Assembly: GCF_000691505.1 (NCBI RefSeq)
Contig: NZ_JMIP02000018.1
Location: 17,120 to 81,119 of the forward strand
Reading direction: 5' to 3'
DNA length: 64,000 nucleotides
Source: Halostagnicola sp. A56
GTDB taxonomy: Archaea; Halobacteriota; Halobacteria; Halobacteriales; Natrialbaceae
A model generated the notes under the pieces. The model had not been told where the DNA came from. It made no database searches and saw nothing but the letters and a program-made list of their open reading frames with translations. The first letter of the stretch is position 1; every line of letters starts with the position of its first letter. Below, piece after piece: positions 18,933 through 27,200 of the stretch. A program made the position numbers and the translations under genes.

Positions 18933-20717
18933 CTACCCGACCTGTTGTTCGGCCACCTGAATCCGGCGCTCGAGAAAGTCCTCGTCGAGCGCGTACGCAT
19001 GGGCACGCCCATCCGATTCTCGTCGAACTACGCCGGCTTCGAACAGCGCTTTGCAGGCCTGCCGAACCGTTGTCTCGGAACCTTCTGTCAGCGGTTCGAT
19101 CTCGCCAACTGACAGCGGCCCGCCGTCTGAACTCGCAAGGACGGCCAGCATCCGATCGACATGCTCCCCGGAACGATCGCAGTTATCCTTCGCGACGTCG
19201 ACGGCGCTTTGGACAGCATCATGTTGGACCAAGCTTCCAAGGTCGGTTGGTCCGTCGACATCGTTCGTCTCCTCGAGGCGTTCCTTCTCGTGTTGTAGCT
19301 GTTGGATCGTCTCCTGTGCATCCTGAAGCCGGCTGCGAAGCTCCGCCACTTCGTCGTCGACGTCCTGGTCGCCGACCGTCGCGAACAACTCCTGGGCTTT
19401 CTCGTCGGTGTCCCGCAGCGCTGCCGGAGCCGAGGCGAACCAGGCTTCGATCTCGTTCATTCGGTCTTCGATTCGCTCGGCTTCGTCGACGCGGTCTTCG
19501 ATCCCGCGGAGTCGTTCGACCTCGGTCGCGAGTTCGTCCCGTTCGTTCTGGACATCGGCCAGTTCGTCCTCGAGGCCGTCGACGCGATCGCGAAGATTAG
19601 CAATCTCTTCGTTCTTGCTCTCGAGTTGGTCCTCGAAGTCCTCCGGAACGCCGACGTCGTCGGTGTCTCCACCTGAGAGTGCTTCGGCCAGTTGCGTCGC
19701 CGCGTTGCTGACGTCCTGGGCCTGATCACGCTCCTGTTTCAGCTCCTCGATGCGATCGTCTTTCTCCTCGAGGCGCTGCTCGAGGCGGGCAACCTCGTCG
19801 CGACGCTGATCGGCCGCGTCGGAGATCTCCGCGAGCTCGTCGACGAGGTCCTCGTCGATCGACTTGAGATCGGGGCGGTCGACGTCATCCAGTCCAGGCG
19901 TCGCGCCGGCATCGAACGTGCGCTTTCGACGGAACTGGACGGTTTCGACATCCGTCTCGTCCCAGTCAGCTTGCACGAATGCCTCGCCATCCTCGAGACT
20001 CGAGACCGCGTCGGCGTGTTCGGCACCAATCACGTCTCGGACAACGTCGACGTCGTTGCCCCAGGTGAGGCGATGCCAGACGAGACAATCGGCCTGCGTG
20101 ATGAACGCCTTGTCGACGTCCGCGGGGCGCTGCGAGAAGCCGGCAATCCCGAGCCCCCGTTTCCGGCCACGCTTGGCGATGCGTGTGAGGACATCACCGA
20201 CGTCGCCGGCGCTGCCCTGCTGGGGGATGTACTCGTGGATCTCCTCGACGAGAAGCAAGAACGGTTGCATCGCCTGCTGCTCTTTCGCGAAGAGTTCGCG
20301 GGCTGTCTCCCGAACCAGGGCGTCGGCATCGTCGCCGTCGACGTACCCCGAGACGTCTAGGACGATCGGGACGTGCTGCTCGAGTGCGAGCTCGGCAAGC
20401 TTCCCGGCGTGGTCGGCGGTCACTTGGAGATCGCACTCGTCGGTCGCGCCGACGTGGAGGACCTCGTAGGTTTCTTTGAGGCCCCAGTACTCGCCGTCGA
20501 CGTCGACGATCAGGAGTGGATGTCCGCGCTCGAGGAGTTCCTCGGCGATCACGCTCCCGGTGTTGGACTTCCCAGCGCCGGACTTGCCGGTCGCGAACAG
20601 CCGGCCGGTGAGGATGTCCTCGACAGGGAGTTCGTAGGGTTCGCCAGCAGTGGTCTCGCCAACGGTAAGCGTCTTCTCGGGTCGCTCGCCACCGTCTGTG
20701 GCCTGGGCGCTACTCAT
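18933..20717 (-). CDS. HerA-like (DUF87) ATPase with coiled coil and winged helix
   Basis: 594 residues from ATG 20717. An N-terminal HerA/FtsK-type ATPase has GKSGAGKS (44-51) and LLLVEEIHEYIP (about 154-165) and ends near residue 285. Residues about 290-500 are a long acidic coiled coil (repeated Glu/Arg heptads such as RLEQRLEEKDDRIEEL). The last 70 residues read as a winged helix (LSVGEIEPLTEGSETTVRQACKAL). Family role: DNA-translocating or DNA-gripping ATPase of plasmids and proviruses. The start overlaps the stop of the 81-residue gene by eight bases, so the two form one operon. Confidence 0.85.
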   Translation of the reverse strand: MSSAQATDGGERPEKTLTVGETTAGEPYELPVEDILTGRLFATGKSGAGKSNTGSVIAEELLERGHPLLIVDVDGEYWGLKETYEVLHVGATDECDLQVTADHAGKLAELALEQHVPIVLDVSGYVDGDDADALVRETARELFAKEQQAMQPFLLLVEEIHEYIPQQGSAGDVGDVLTRIAKRGRKRGLGIAGFSQRPADVDKAFITQADCLVWHRLTWGNDVDVVRDVIGAEHADAVSSLEDGEAFVQADWDETDVETVQFRRKRTFDAGATPGLDDVDRPDLKSIDEDLVDELAEISDAADQRRDEVARLEQRLEEKDDRIEELKQERDQAQDVSNAATQLAEALSGGDTDDVGVPEDFEDQLESKNEEIANLRDRVDGLEDELADVQNERDELATEVERLRGIEDRVDEAERIEDRMNEIEAWFASAPAALRDTDEKAQELFATVGDQDVDDEVAELRSRLQDAQETIQQLQHEKERLEETNDVDGPTDLGSLVQHDAVQSAVDVAKDNCDRSGEHVDRMLAVLASSDGGPLSVGEIEPLTEGSETTVRQACKALFEAGVVRRESDGRAHAYALDEDFLERRIQVAEQQVG

Positions 20718-20955
20718 CGTCTCCCCCTCCACAAACGATGTCCTGCAACTCTTCGTACAATCCTTCGTGGTGATCCTCGAGGACTTCGACATCGTCCTCA
20801 AGTGCGTCCATTTTCGTCCTGATACGGCTCACGACGCGGTAGCGGTAGTTATCCGACACGTCCGCGTCACCGGAGAGAATCTCGCGCTCGCGCTCGGTGA
20901 GAAGACCCCGGTATTGATCATCAGCCATCGTTGGCTGTTGGTTCTTCGTCGCCAT
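20710..20955 (-). CDS. Small charged partner of the HerA-like ATPase
   Basis: 81 residues, or 72 if translation begins at the internal ATG 20928 (MADDQYRGLLTERERE). The pattern LTEREREILSGDADVSDNYRYRVVSRIRTKM is typical of a small haloarchaeal family with a helical, possibly DNA-binding head, followed by an acidic helix. TATA-like TATTTGG lies about 28 bases before ATG 20955. An ACTG dyad falls between TATA and start. Function unknown; the overlap with the ATPase gene suggests a shared complex or autoregulation. Confidence 0.75.
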   Translation of the reverse strand: MATKNQQPTMADDQYRGLLTEREREILSGDADVSDNYRYRVVSRIRTKMDALEDDVEVLEDHHEGLYEELQDIVCGGGDDE

Positions 20956-20960
20956 ACATT

Positions 20961-21044
20961 ACTGTATTCAGTCGCCACTACCAAATAGTTACTGGATACA
21001 GTACTGTGACTACAAGCAGTAACCTTTATGTGACTGCATATAGT
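20961..21044. promoter_or_regulatory. Divergent promoter with three ACTG-NATN-YAGT dyads
   Basis: Three 12-base near-palindromes occur in this short intergenic region: ACTGTATTCAGT (20961-20972), ACTGGATACAGT (20991-21002) and ACTGCATATAGT (21033-21044). The second runs into a perfect ACAGTACTGT (20999-21008). The first lies just upstream of the minus-strand start, the third near the plus-strand promoter (TTTATG at about 21025). The arrangement looks like operators of a repressor that controls both directions. Confidence 0.6.
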
Positions 21045-21067
21045 AAGTACTGATAGAGACACGGGGT

Positions 21068-21128
21068 GGCCGGGAAAACGATTCTCGGCCGGGTGCTCTA
21101 ACACCCGACCTGTGTCCTGTAGAAGGAC
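21068..21128 (+). promoter_or_regulatory. Leader with three consecutive hairpins
   Basis: Hairpin 1 pairs 21068-21076 with 21082-21090 (GGCCGGGAA / TTCTCGGCC, nine pairs with one wobble). Hairpin 2 pairs 21091-21095 with 21102-21106 (GGGTG/CACCC). Hairpin 3 pairs 21114-21118 with 21124-21128 (GTCCT/AGGAC) and ends one base before ATG 21130, so the purine-rich AGAAGGA that could serve as ribosome binding site is folded into it. This is seen directly; a regulatory role is inference. Confidence 0.5.
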
Positions 21129-21129
21129 A

Positions 21130-21324
21130 ATGAGTATTCAAACGCAGACCCACGAAAGCGTATCGGAAATCGAATCGGAAACGGAAACCGCAGACCGTCA
21201 GCTAAGTGCTGTCGCTGGCGAGCACACATCGATGACCGATGAGCTCCCAGATTTCGACGTCTTCTGTGCCGCACGAGAGTTCGCGACCGACGCCCTCGAG
21301 ACCACGGTCGCGGAGGCGATCTAG
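21130..21324 (+). CDS. 64-residue acidic hypothetical protein, first gene of the small-ORF run
   Basis: 64 residues, begins MSIQTQTHESVSEIESETETA and ends DVFCAAREFATDALETTVAEAI. The first half is low-complexity Ser/Glu/Thr, the second a predicted helix. Preceded by an AGAAGGA motif partly buried in a hairpin. The next ATG follows the stop with no gap. No family recognised; small acidic proteins of this kind are common in haloarchaeal plasmids. Confidence 0.6.
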   Translation: MSIQTQTHESVSEIESETETADRQLSAVAGEHTSMTDELPDFDVFCAAREFATDALETTVAEAI

Positions 21325-21858
21325 ATGAGCATCACCGCTGCGGACATTCGCGACCAGGACGCCGACCCGCGTCGGGAAGACCAGCACCGTGCGGAGGCAC
21401 TCGAGATCGAACGCGCCCGTGCGACGACTGCACCGGAAGTCCGGTGTGACGGCGGTGAGTCAGATCACGCCGAGTTGCGCGAGTGTGAGACGCGAGACGA
21501 CGACAACGCCCACGCCAAAGGGAACCTGGAGCAAGCGAAGATCGCCGAAGCCGAGCTCGAGTATCCGCCCGTCGACGTCGGCGATCACGTTCAGGACCGG
21601 GAAGACAACAGTGAAAAGACAATGGTCGTCGTTCGAACACCACTCGAGCCGGCGAACGCGATCGACGCTCGCGACGGGGAGACGGTTGCCGAGTGCAACC
21701 CCAAATACCCGGCTGACGATGACGTCATCGTGGTGAAGTTCCCAGAGCGGACGAGTACCGATCTTGGATCGCTGCAGGGCTATGCGTTCCCACGGACTCG
21801 CCTCGAGGTCGTTGCTCACGTCCACGATCGCGACGGCGACGATGGAGGTGCGGAGTGA
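21325..21858 (+). CDS. 177-residue hydrophilic hypothetical protein
   Basis: Starts at the base after the previous stop. Residues 1-75 are highly charged and probably disordered or helical. The rest is more ordered (TMVVVRTPLEPANAIDA, DVIVVKFPERTSTDLGSLQ, YAFPRTRLEVV), a possible small beta-barrel. I recognise no domain. Its stop overlaps the next ATG in a TGATG, so expression is coupled down the operon. Known relatives would be expected only in haloarchaeal mobile elements. Confidence 0.6.
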   Translation: MSITAADIRDQDADPRREDQHRAEALEIERARATTAPEVRCDGGESDHAELRECETRDDDNAHAKGNLEQAKIAEAELEYPPVDVGDHVQDREDNSEKTMVVVRTPLEPANAIDARDGETVAECNPKYPADDDVIVVKFPERTSTDLGSLQGYAFPRTRLEVVAHVHDRDGDDGGAE

Positions 21859-22283
21859 TGTCGGGGTTCGAAACGAAGATTTCCTCGCTGCAGCCGGAGT
21901 ACTGCCAGCGCGATAACCGCGGTCACGGCGATCGAATCGAGCTCCAGTCGATAGACGTGACGACGCGAGTTACGAAACGTATCTCCGGTGACCGATCGTA
22001 CAGCTGGCAGTTCGAATTCGACTTCGGCGTGAGTGAGGAAGGCGTCGTTCAACTGCAGTCGTTCAAGTGCAAAGAAGGCGACCGGGGGATGGACGGCCAC
22101 GTCGCCATGACGCGGTTCGTTCGCGCCCAAGCCGCCGCCGAGTCGGCTGTCGCGGACTGGATCCGACGCGAGGACGCCTCGAGGCTTGCACTGCGGTCGT
22201 TCCATTCGATCGTCGAGAACTTCTCGAGTCGCGCCGAGACGCCCGACGTCGGACTTCGACCCGAAACGGAGGGGGTCGAGTGA
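21858..22283 (+). CDS. 141-residue hypothetical protein
   Basis: ATG at 21858 overlaps the upstream stop by one base (TGATG). The protein starts MSGFETKISSLQPEYCQRD and contains an amphipathic region (SYSWQFEFDFGVSEEGVVQLQSF) followed by helices. No motif recognised. Ends in another TGATG shared with the SWIM gene. Confidence 0.55.
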   Translation: MSGFETKISSLQPEYCQRDNRGHGDRIELQSIDVTTRVTKRISGDRSYSWQFEFDFGVSEEGVVQLQSFKCKEGDRGMDGHVAMTRFVRAQAAAESAVADWIRREDASRLALRSFHSIVENFSSRAETPDVGLRPETEGVE

Positions 22284-22570
22284 TGTCGGTCGCCAAGTCC
22301 GTCCAGGACGACGTCGACGAACGCGATCGCCGCGCTGCCAGTGAGGCGATGGTCGTCGTTCCCAACGGACCGGGGCTCTACAAGGTCCACTCCGGCGAGA
22401 AATCGATCTACACCGTCGACCTCGTCGGTGGCGCGTGTGAGTGTGCCGATTCGCGATACCGCGACAGCATCTGTAAACACACGCGGCGGGTCGAAATGGC
22501 GATCGGTGAACGGGAGATCCCCGCGGGCGTGCGCGTCGATCCGACGCTACGGCTTCGGAGGGAGCTGTAG
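22283..22570 (+). CDS. SWIM zinc-finger protein
   Basis: 95 residues. The CxCx(n)CxH signature of the SWIM domain is complete: Cys52, Cys54, Cys64 and His66 (CECADSRYRDSICKH). The preceding VPNGPGLYKVHSGEKSIYTVDL forms the beta strands of the fold. SWIM domains bind DNA or proteins and occur in transposases, ATPases and plasmid proteins; here the domain is essentially the whole protein. Coupled upstream by TGATG, and the next ATG follows its stop directly. Confidence 0.8.
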   Translation: MSVAKSVQDDVDERDRRAASEAMVVVPNGPGLYKVHSGEKSIYTVDLVGGACECADSRYRDSICKHTRRVEMAIGEREIPAGVRVDPTLRLRREL

Positions 22571-22717
22571 ATGTCCGGAAGCGGGCAAGACGGTTGTCCG
22601 TACTGCGGGGACACGGACGCGCCGACCACGTCCCACTATCCCCCGTTCTGCAGCCTCTATCACAAGGAGAAGTTCCAAGAGCAGATCCAAGACGGCGATA
22701 CGGACACCGATGACTGA
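22571..22717 (+). CDS. 48-residue zinc-knuckle-like protein
   Basis: 48 codons beginning immediately after the SWIM stop. It has CPYCGDT near the start and CSLYHKEKF later, a CxxC...CxxxH pattern that could bind one zinc. The tail is acidic (QIQDGDTDTDD). Its last codons overlap the next gene by eight bases. Small but well supported by the continuous operon spacing. Confidence 0.55.
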   Translation: MSGSGQDGCPYCGDTDAPTTSHYPPFCSLYHKEKFQEQIQDGDTDTDD

Positions 22718-22907
22718 CGATCGCGAGGAGTTCGTGATCCGATACACGCCGCCGCGTGGCCCAGCCCGCAAAGTCGTCTTCGCGCCTCGAGCGGTCGGCG
22801 GCTACGATCGCGAAACCTACGAGCGCCGAAACGGTGAGTGGCGCTGCACCGGTCGGGAGATCGTCGCGCACGTCTCGCTCGAGACCCCCGACGGGATCGC
22901 CGGGTAA
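22710..22907 (+). CDS. 65-residue basic/acidic hypothetical protein
   Basis: ATG 22710 overlaps the previous stop by eight bases. The protein starts MTDDREEFVIRYTPPRGPARK and reads as a compact, mostly beta protein with a REIVAHVSLETPDG end. No domain recognised. It appears to be the last member of the operon beginning at 21130, because about 140 bases without a gene follow. Confidence 0.55.
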   Translation: MTDDREEFVIRYTPPRGPARKVVFAPRAVGGYDRETYERRNGEWRCTGREIVAHVSLETPDGIAG

Positions 22908-23047
22908 AATAGCGGTTCGTCTTTTTCTCCATTCGAGACCACCAGATCGTGCAAATACCGATCAGCTACTGTTGCTACCGCTGGATTTGGGACCTCTCCA
23001 CAGGGGAGACACAATGTATAAGACTCTCGTCGGTACTGTTGATACCC

Positions 23048-23149
23048 ATGGGAGTGAACCGGGACGCACAGCGCAACATGGACCAGGACGGAGAGGAGAA
23101 CAAAGAACTGTACGAGGCGCTTGCGGGCAGTTCTGACGACGGCGAGTAA
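23048..23149 (+). CDS. 33-residue acidic ORF with its own promoter
   Basis: 33 codons (MGVNRDAQRNMDQDGEENKE...). A clear TATAA at about 23017-23021 lies some 28 bases before the ATG, the leaderless spacing used elsewhere in this window. No family recognised. It converges on the PIN fragment with no gap between the stops. Confidence 0.4.
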   Translation: MGVNRDAQRNMDQDGEENKELYEALAGSSDDGE

Positions 23150-23299
23150 TTAGTCCACAAACTCCGCTGGTGATACCGCACCGTTTTCTTGAAGTTCCGA
23201 ATCGAAGGTGACCAGGACCCCGTCCGTTTCTTCGGCTGTCGTGAGGAGAAGACAGTCCATCGGGTACAACAGCGTGTTTTCTTGGACCGAGTTGAACAT
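23150..23299 (-). pseudogene. C-terminal fragment of a PIN-domain (VapC-like) toxin
   Basis: 49 codons ending at 23150. YPMDCLLLTTAEETDGVLVTFD followed by ELQENGAVSPAEF (given here in two parts) is the last third of a PIN ribonuclease: the final acidic Asp, the LVTFD strand and the GA..P end. The first acidic residues and the N-terminal half are absent; upstream codons in this frame do not resemble a PIN domain. Interpreted as the remnant of a toxin gene at the right edge of the island. Confidence 0.6.
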
Positions 23300-23556
23300 A
23301 TGCGACGGCTACGAACGGTCCGCATAAAAAGCCACCTTTTGCGGTCGACCGGAGCCGCTTCCGGTCTGCGTTCGGCGACATCTCGAGGCCCGTCATCCCC
23401 GCGGTGAGGGCGACCAGTGTGTCTCCCGCTTGTCGTCGACGATCGCTGTCGGGTGATATCCGATGTCCCTTTCCGGTTCGGCCACTTCTCTCGAAGCATG
23501 AACGGATCATCGTCAGTTCACGCCACCTCGTCGAAGTTTACACGGGTGGTCGAAAA

Positions 23557-24333
23557 ATGACCGGCAAAGACCACTACTACAACAAATCCAAACAGGAGGG
23601 CTATCGCTCTCGAGCGGCCTACAAGCTCAAACAGCTGACCGACCTCGAGAGCGTCATCGACGGGGGCGACACGGTCGTCGACCTCGGAGCCGCGCCGGGC
23701 GGGTGGCTGCAGGTCGCCGCCGAGCGCGTCGGTCCCCAGGGAACCGTCATCGGCGTCGACCTCCAGCGAATCAAATCGCTCGAGGGCCACGACAACGTCG
23801 AGACGGTCCGCGGGGACATGACCGAGGATCGAACGCGCGATCGGGTGACCGACACGGCGGGCGGCGATGTCGACGTCGTCGTCTCGGACATGGCACCGAA
23901 CATGACTGGCGAGTACCACCTCGATCAGGCGCGTTCGCTGCACCTCGCCCGGCAGGCGTTCGAAACGTCGTTAGAACTGCTCGAGACCGGCGGCGACTTC
24001 ATCGTGAAGGTGTTCGAAGGCCCCGACGTCGACGAGTTCCGCTCGGACGTCGAAGACGAGTTCCAATACGTTCGCGCGACGAGTCCGAAAGCGTCCCGCG
24101 AGGCGTCCTCGGAGATCTACCTCATCGCGAAGGGGCGACTCACCGCGCCGGTCGAGTCGGGCGACGAACTCGAGGTCGACATCGTCGATGTCGGCACGGA
24201 GGGGGATGGCATCGCCTCGGTCGAGGGGTATCGACTGTTCGTCCCCGACACGACGGAAGGCGAGACGGTGACGGTCCGGGTCGAGGATGTCAAACCGAAC
24301 TTCGGGTTCGCACAGCGGCTCGATCGCGACTGA
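23557..24333 (+). CDS. rlmE: RrmJ/FtsJ-type 2'-O-ribose methyltransferase with TRAM domain
   Basis: 258 residues from ATG 23557. The Rossmann methyltransferase carries SRAAYKLKQL, VVDLGAAPGGWLQVAAE (SAM site) and VVSDMAPNMTG, with the K-D-K-E tetrad residues expected of FtsJ (Lys in YRSRAAYKL, Asp in SDMAPN, Lys in FIVKVFEG, Glu in SSEIYLIAKG). About 55 C-terminal residues form a TRAM RNA-binding domain (VDIVDVGTEGDGIASVEGY). Role: 23S rRNA uridine 2'-O-methylation; the added TRAM is a haloarchaeal/archaeal arrangement. Confidence 0.92.
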   Translation: MTGKDHYYNKSKQEGYRSRAAYKLKQLTDLESVIDGGDTVVDLGAAPGGWLQVAAERVGPQGTVIGVDLQRIKSLEGHDNVETVRGDMTEDRTRDRVTDTAGGDVDVVVSDMAPNMTGEYHLDQARSLHLARQAFETSLELLETGGDFIVKVFEGPDVDEFRSDVEDEFQYVRATSPKASREASSEIYLIAKGRLTAPVESGDELEVDIVDVGTEGDGIASVEGYRLFVPDTTEGETVTVRVEDVKPNFGFAQRLDRD

Positions 24334-24380
24334 TCGGCGTGACTGGCTGAGTGGTTGTCGATCCAACCGCCCGCGTCGTC

Positions 24381-24557
24381 TCACTCCTCGGTCTCGAGGC
24401 GATCGTGTCGGTCGTCGATCTCGTCGAGGATGTCGAGGTTTTTGCGGATCGACGAGCGGATGGCGTCGCTTCGGTTGACGAACTTGCCGTCGTCGCCGAC
24501 GTGTGCATCGAGATCGTCGAGTAATTCCTGCGGAATTTCGACGCTGATTTTGGGCAT
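24381..24557 (-). CDS. Ribbon-helix-helix (CopG-like) regulator
   Basis: 58 residues: MPKISVEIPQELLDDLDAHV gives the beta strand and first helix, and FVNRSDAIRSSIRKNL the second helix of an RHH DNA-binding domain. It would act as a dimer. It lies convergent to rlmE and downstream of tatCt; no toxin neighbour is visible, so a chromosomal regulator is more likely than an antitoxin. Confidence 0.8.
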   Translation of the reverse strand: MPKISVEIPQELLDDLDAHVGDDGKFVNRSDAIRSSIRKNLDILDEIDDRHDRLETEE

Positions 24558-24688
24558 GGCTGTGGGTTCACAACAGCGTTCCTTAACAGTTGATAGCTCC
24601 TCGCCTCGCGTTCGAAACTTCGATTCGAGCGCCTGCAGTTCGTGATCGCGAGGGCGCGAAAAAAGCGCTTGCAGTCCCGTCGCGGCCC

Positions 24689-27025
24689 TTACTCGGGAAC
24701 GGCCGCGGTTTCGGAGTCGGCTCGCCCGCCACCGCCGCCGCCGAACAGTCGCCCGCCGCCGGTGAGGAGGTACAGTATGCCGAGTCCGAGGACGTACGTG
24801 AGCGCGATCGGCGTCGCGAGCGCGAGCATCGTCAGGATGCCTTTCGGACTCGCGACGGCCGCGATCACGAAGATGCCGACGACGACGGATCGCCATCGCT
24901 CGAGCATCGTTCGATAGTTGACGATGCCACCGACGTGGAACATCGCCATCGTGACGATGATGTTAAAGAGGAAGCCGACGCCCAGCGTCGCGTAGATCAC
25001 GAGCCAGGAGAAGCTGTTGATCCGATAGGTGACTTCCATGCCGTTGTTGACGGCGTCGGTGATGAGATAGGAGATCACCGCGGGTGCGATCCAGTAGAAT
25101 CCGAGGAAGAGCCCAACGGTGAAGCCGACAAGCAAGAGCCCGCTCCAGACGAGTATCACGCGAGAGTTCCCGCTGACGAGTCCGCGCTCTTTAGCGGCCG
25201 GCCAGGCCCAGTAAAGCACCAGCGGGAGGACTGCGAGGAACGCCAGAATCGTACTGATCTTGATCATGAAGATCAGCACTTCCACGGGATCGAGCGCGAT
25301 GACGAAGCCGGCCTCACGAAGCAACTCCGTCGTCGATTCGGTGCCCGCGACCTGGGCGTCGTTGGCCGCTGCGACCTCCGCTAGGACGTCGTCGGGCACG
25401 CGGTCGACGAACTGTGCGAGGATAACCGTGAACCCGCCCCGATACAGCGCGAAGAACGACGCGCCAAGGACGAGCATGAACAGCCCGACGATGTAGATTG
25501 CCTTCGAAGTGAGGCTGTTGAAGATGAACGCGAGGTCGTAGGCGTAGCCGCCGATGTCGTCTTCGGTCGTTTCGTCCTCGGTGAACGGGTCGAGCATTCC
25601 CGCAGCCGTACTCGAGAGGAGGCCACCCTCTTCTTCGGGGGCCTCATTCTCGGCGACGGCGTTCGCGGTCCCGCCCGCGTCTGCTCCCTCGGCGGTCGCA
25701 TCGTCGTCTGCAGCCTGCATGGCCTGCAGCGAGTCGAACCGGCTGAGAACCGTTTCGGCTTTCTCCTTGTCGTCGTCGTACATCGCCTGCCGGGAGATCT
25801 CGAGGGCCTGCTCCTCGTCCATCTTGCGGAAGACCTGCGCGGGCACGTTTCCGATGTCCTCGGTCTCGAGGGTCTGGAAGTCGACGTCGTCGGGGTCGGT
25901 CGCGTTGCGAAGGTCGCCTTCTCGCGGGTAGATCGGGGACCGCAGGATAGCGATCATGTAGCCGACGAGGATCACGAGGCCGACGCCGAGAGCGACCAGC
26001 AAGCCGACTGCGATGTCGCCGAGTGTTCCGTACTCGATTGCGATCGACTCGAGGACGGTGGTGCCGCCGGGCTCGAGGCCCGACGGGAGCAGGGGAAAGA
26101 CCGACTCCTCGAGGCGGTCGAAGCCATCACGGTTGACGAAGACGGCCGTCAGCGCGGAGACGCCGAGCAAGATGCCGCCGAACTGGAGCACCCGCCGTTT
26201 CATGAATCCGGTTCCGGTATCGAGTTCGGCCGCGCCGCGCCGGCGGATGTTGGCAACGATCTTCGCGAGACCGAGGCTGAACGCGTACAGGCCACACAGC
26301 GGGAGCGCCCACATGATCTGCGTGATTGGATCCGGCGGCGAGAAGACGGCACCGAAGACGGTGATGATGACGATGGCGTGGCGCCACTTGTTTCGGAAGG
26401 TTTCGTAGGAGACGATCTCGGTGTAGGAAAGGACGCCCATGATGAGCGGTAACTGGGCCGCGAGCCCGAACGAGATCGTCAACAGCGCCATGAACTGCGT
26501 AAATTCCGTGATCCCCCAGCTCGGGTCGACGCCCGCCGTGAAGGCGACCCTCGCGAGGAATTCGAACGTAAACGGGAAGAAGACCACGAACGCGTAGGCC
26601 AGTCCCAACCAGAACAGCACGAACGCGATCAGCGCGAACCCGGCCATGTACCACCGCGAGATGGGAACGACCGATCGGAGCCCGCGCTTTCGAAGCGCGT
26701 CTCGAGAGTAGTACAGAATTGCCGGAATCGCGACGATGACGCCGACTATCATCCCGATTTTCGCCTGTAGGAGGATCACTTCGAACGGCGTCCGGGTGAT
26801 GATGTTCGTCGCCTCGGAGAGGCTCTGGTTCATCCCCGTCCGAGCCGTCTCCTCGAGGAAGTCCCAGATGAAGACCCGAAGCGCGTAGAAGGCTCCGACG
26901 AAGCCGAGCAGAAAGACGATGAACACCCGCTGGAGGTTATCCTGTGCGCTGGAGAGGACGGCGCCGATCGTCTCCCGACCGGTGTTGATGGCTCGGGCGG
27001 TGTCTTCGCTGACCGCAGAACTCAT
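24689..27025 (-). CDS. tatC2: TatCt, tandem (fused double) TatC translocase subunit
   Basis: 778 residues with two TatC-like halves. The first (about 35-290) contains the multi-helix core with SVVPISRWYMAGFALIAF and FSPPDPITQIMWALPL. A linker rich in acid and Ala follows (about 350-480). The second half (about 490-770) repeats the fold, ending FVIAAVASPKGILTMLALATPIALTY. Haloarchaea export most proteins folded through Tat, and this double TatC is particular to them. It is divergent from tatCo, sharing one 175-base promoter region. Confidence 0.92.
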   Translation of the reverse strand: MSSAVSEDTARAINTGRETIGAVLSSAQDNLQRVFIVFLLGFVGAFYALRVFIWDFLEETARTGMNQSLSEATNIITRTPFEVILLQAKIGMIVGVIVAIPAILYYSRDALRKRGLRSVVPISRWYMAGFALIAFVLFWLGLAYAFVVFFPFTFEFLARVAFTAGVDPSWGITEFTQFMALLTISFGLAAQLPLIMGVLSYTEIVSYETFRNKWRHAIVIITVFGAVFSPPDPITQIMWALPLCGLYAFSLGLAKIVANIRRRGAAELDTGTGFMKRRVLQFGGILLGVSALTAVFVNRDGFDRLEESVFPLLPSGLEPGGTTVLESIAIEYGTLGDIAVGLLVALGVGLVILVGYMIAILRSPIYPREGDLRNATDPDDVDFQTLETEDIGNVPAQVFRKMDEEQALEISRQAMYDDDKEKAETVLSRFDSLQAMQAADDDATAEGADAGGTANAVAENEAPEEEGGLLSSTAAGMLDPFTEDETTEDDIGGYAYDLAFIFNSLTSKAIYIVGLFMLVLGASFFALYRGGFTVILAQFVDRVPDDVLAEVAAANDAQVAGTESTTELLREAGFVIALDPVEVLIFMIKISTILAFLAVLPLVLYWAWPAAKERGLVSGNSRVILVWSGLLLVGFTVGLFLGFYWIAPAVISYLITDAVNNGMEVTYRINSFSWLVIYATLGVGFLFNIIVTMAMFHVGGIVNYRTMLERWRSVVVGIFVIAAVASPKGILTMLALATPIALTYVLGLGILYLLTGGGRLFGGGGGGRADSETAAVPE

Positions 27026-27200
27026 TGCTGACAGTGGCTAACTTGCATCCAGTTATCAACCTTTCGAGTACGGAAGTCGGCGGCCCACCGGACGAGTCGT
27101 TCTCGACCGCTCGCCGCTCCGATCTCGACTGGGTTTCGCTGTCAACGCATGCTCGTAAGAAAAAGGCCTATAACCAGTGGCGGATCTATGTCACCATAGA

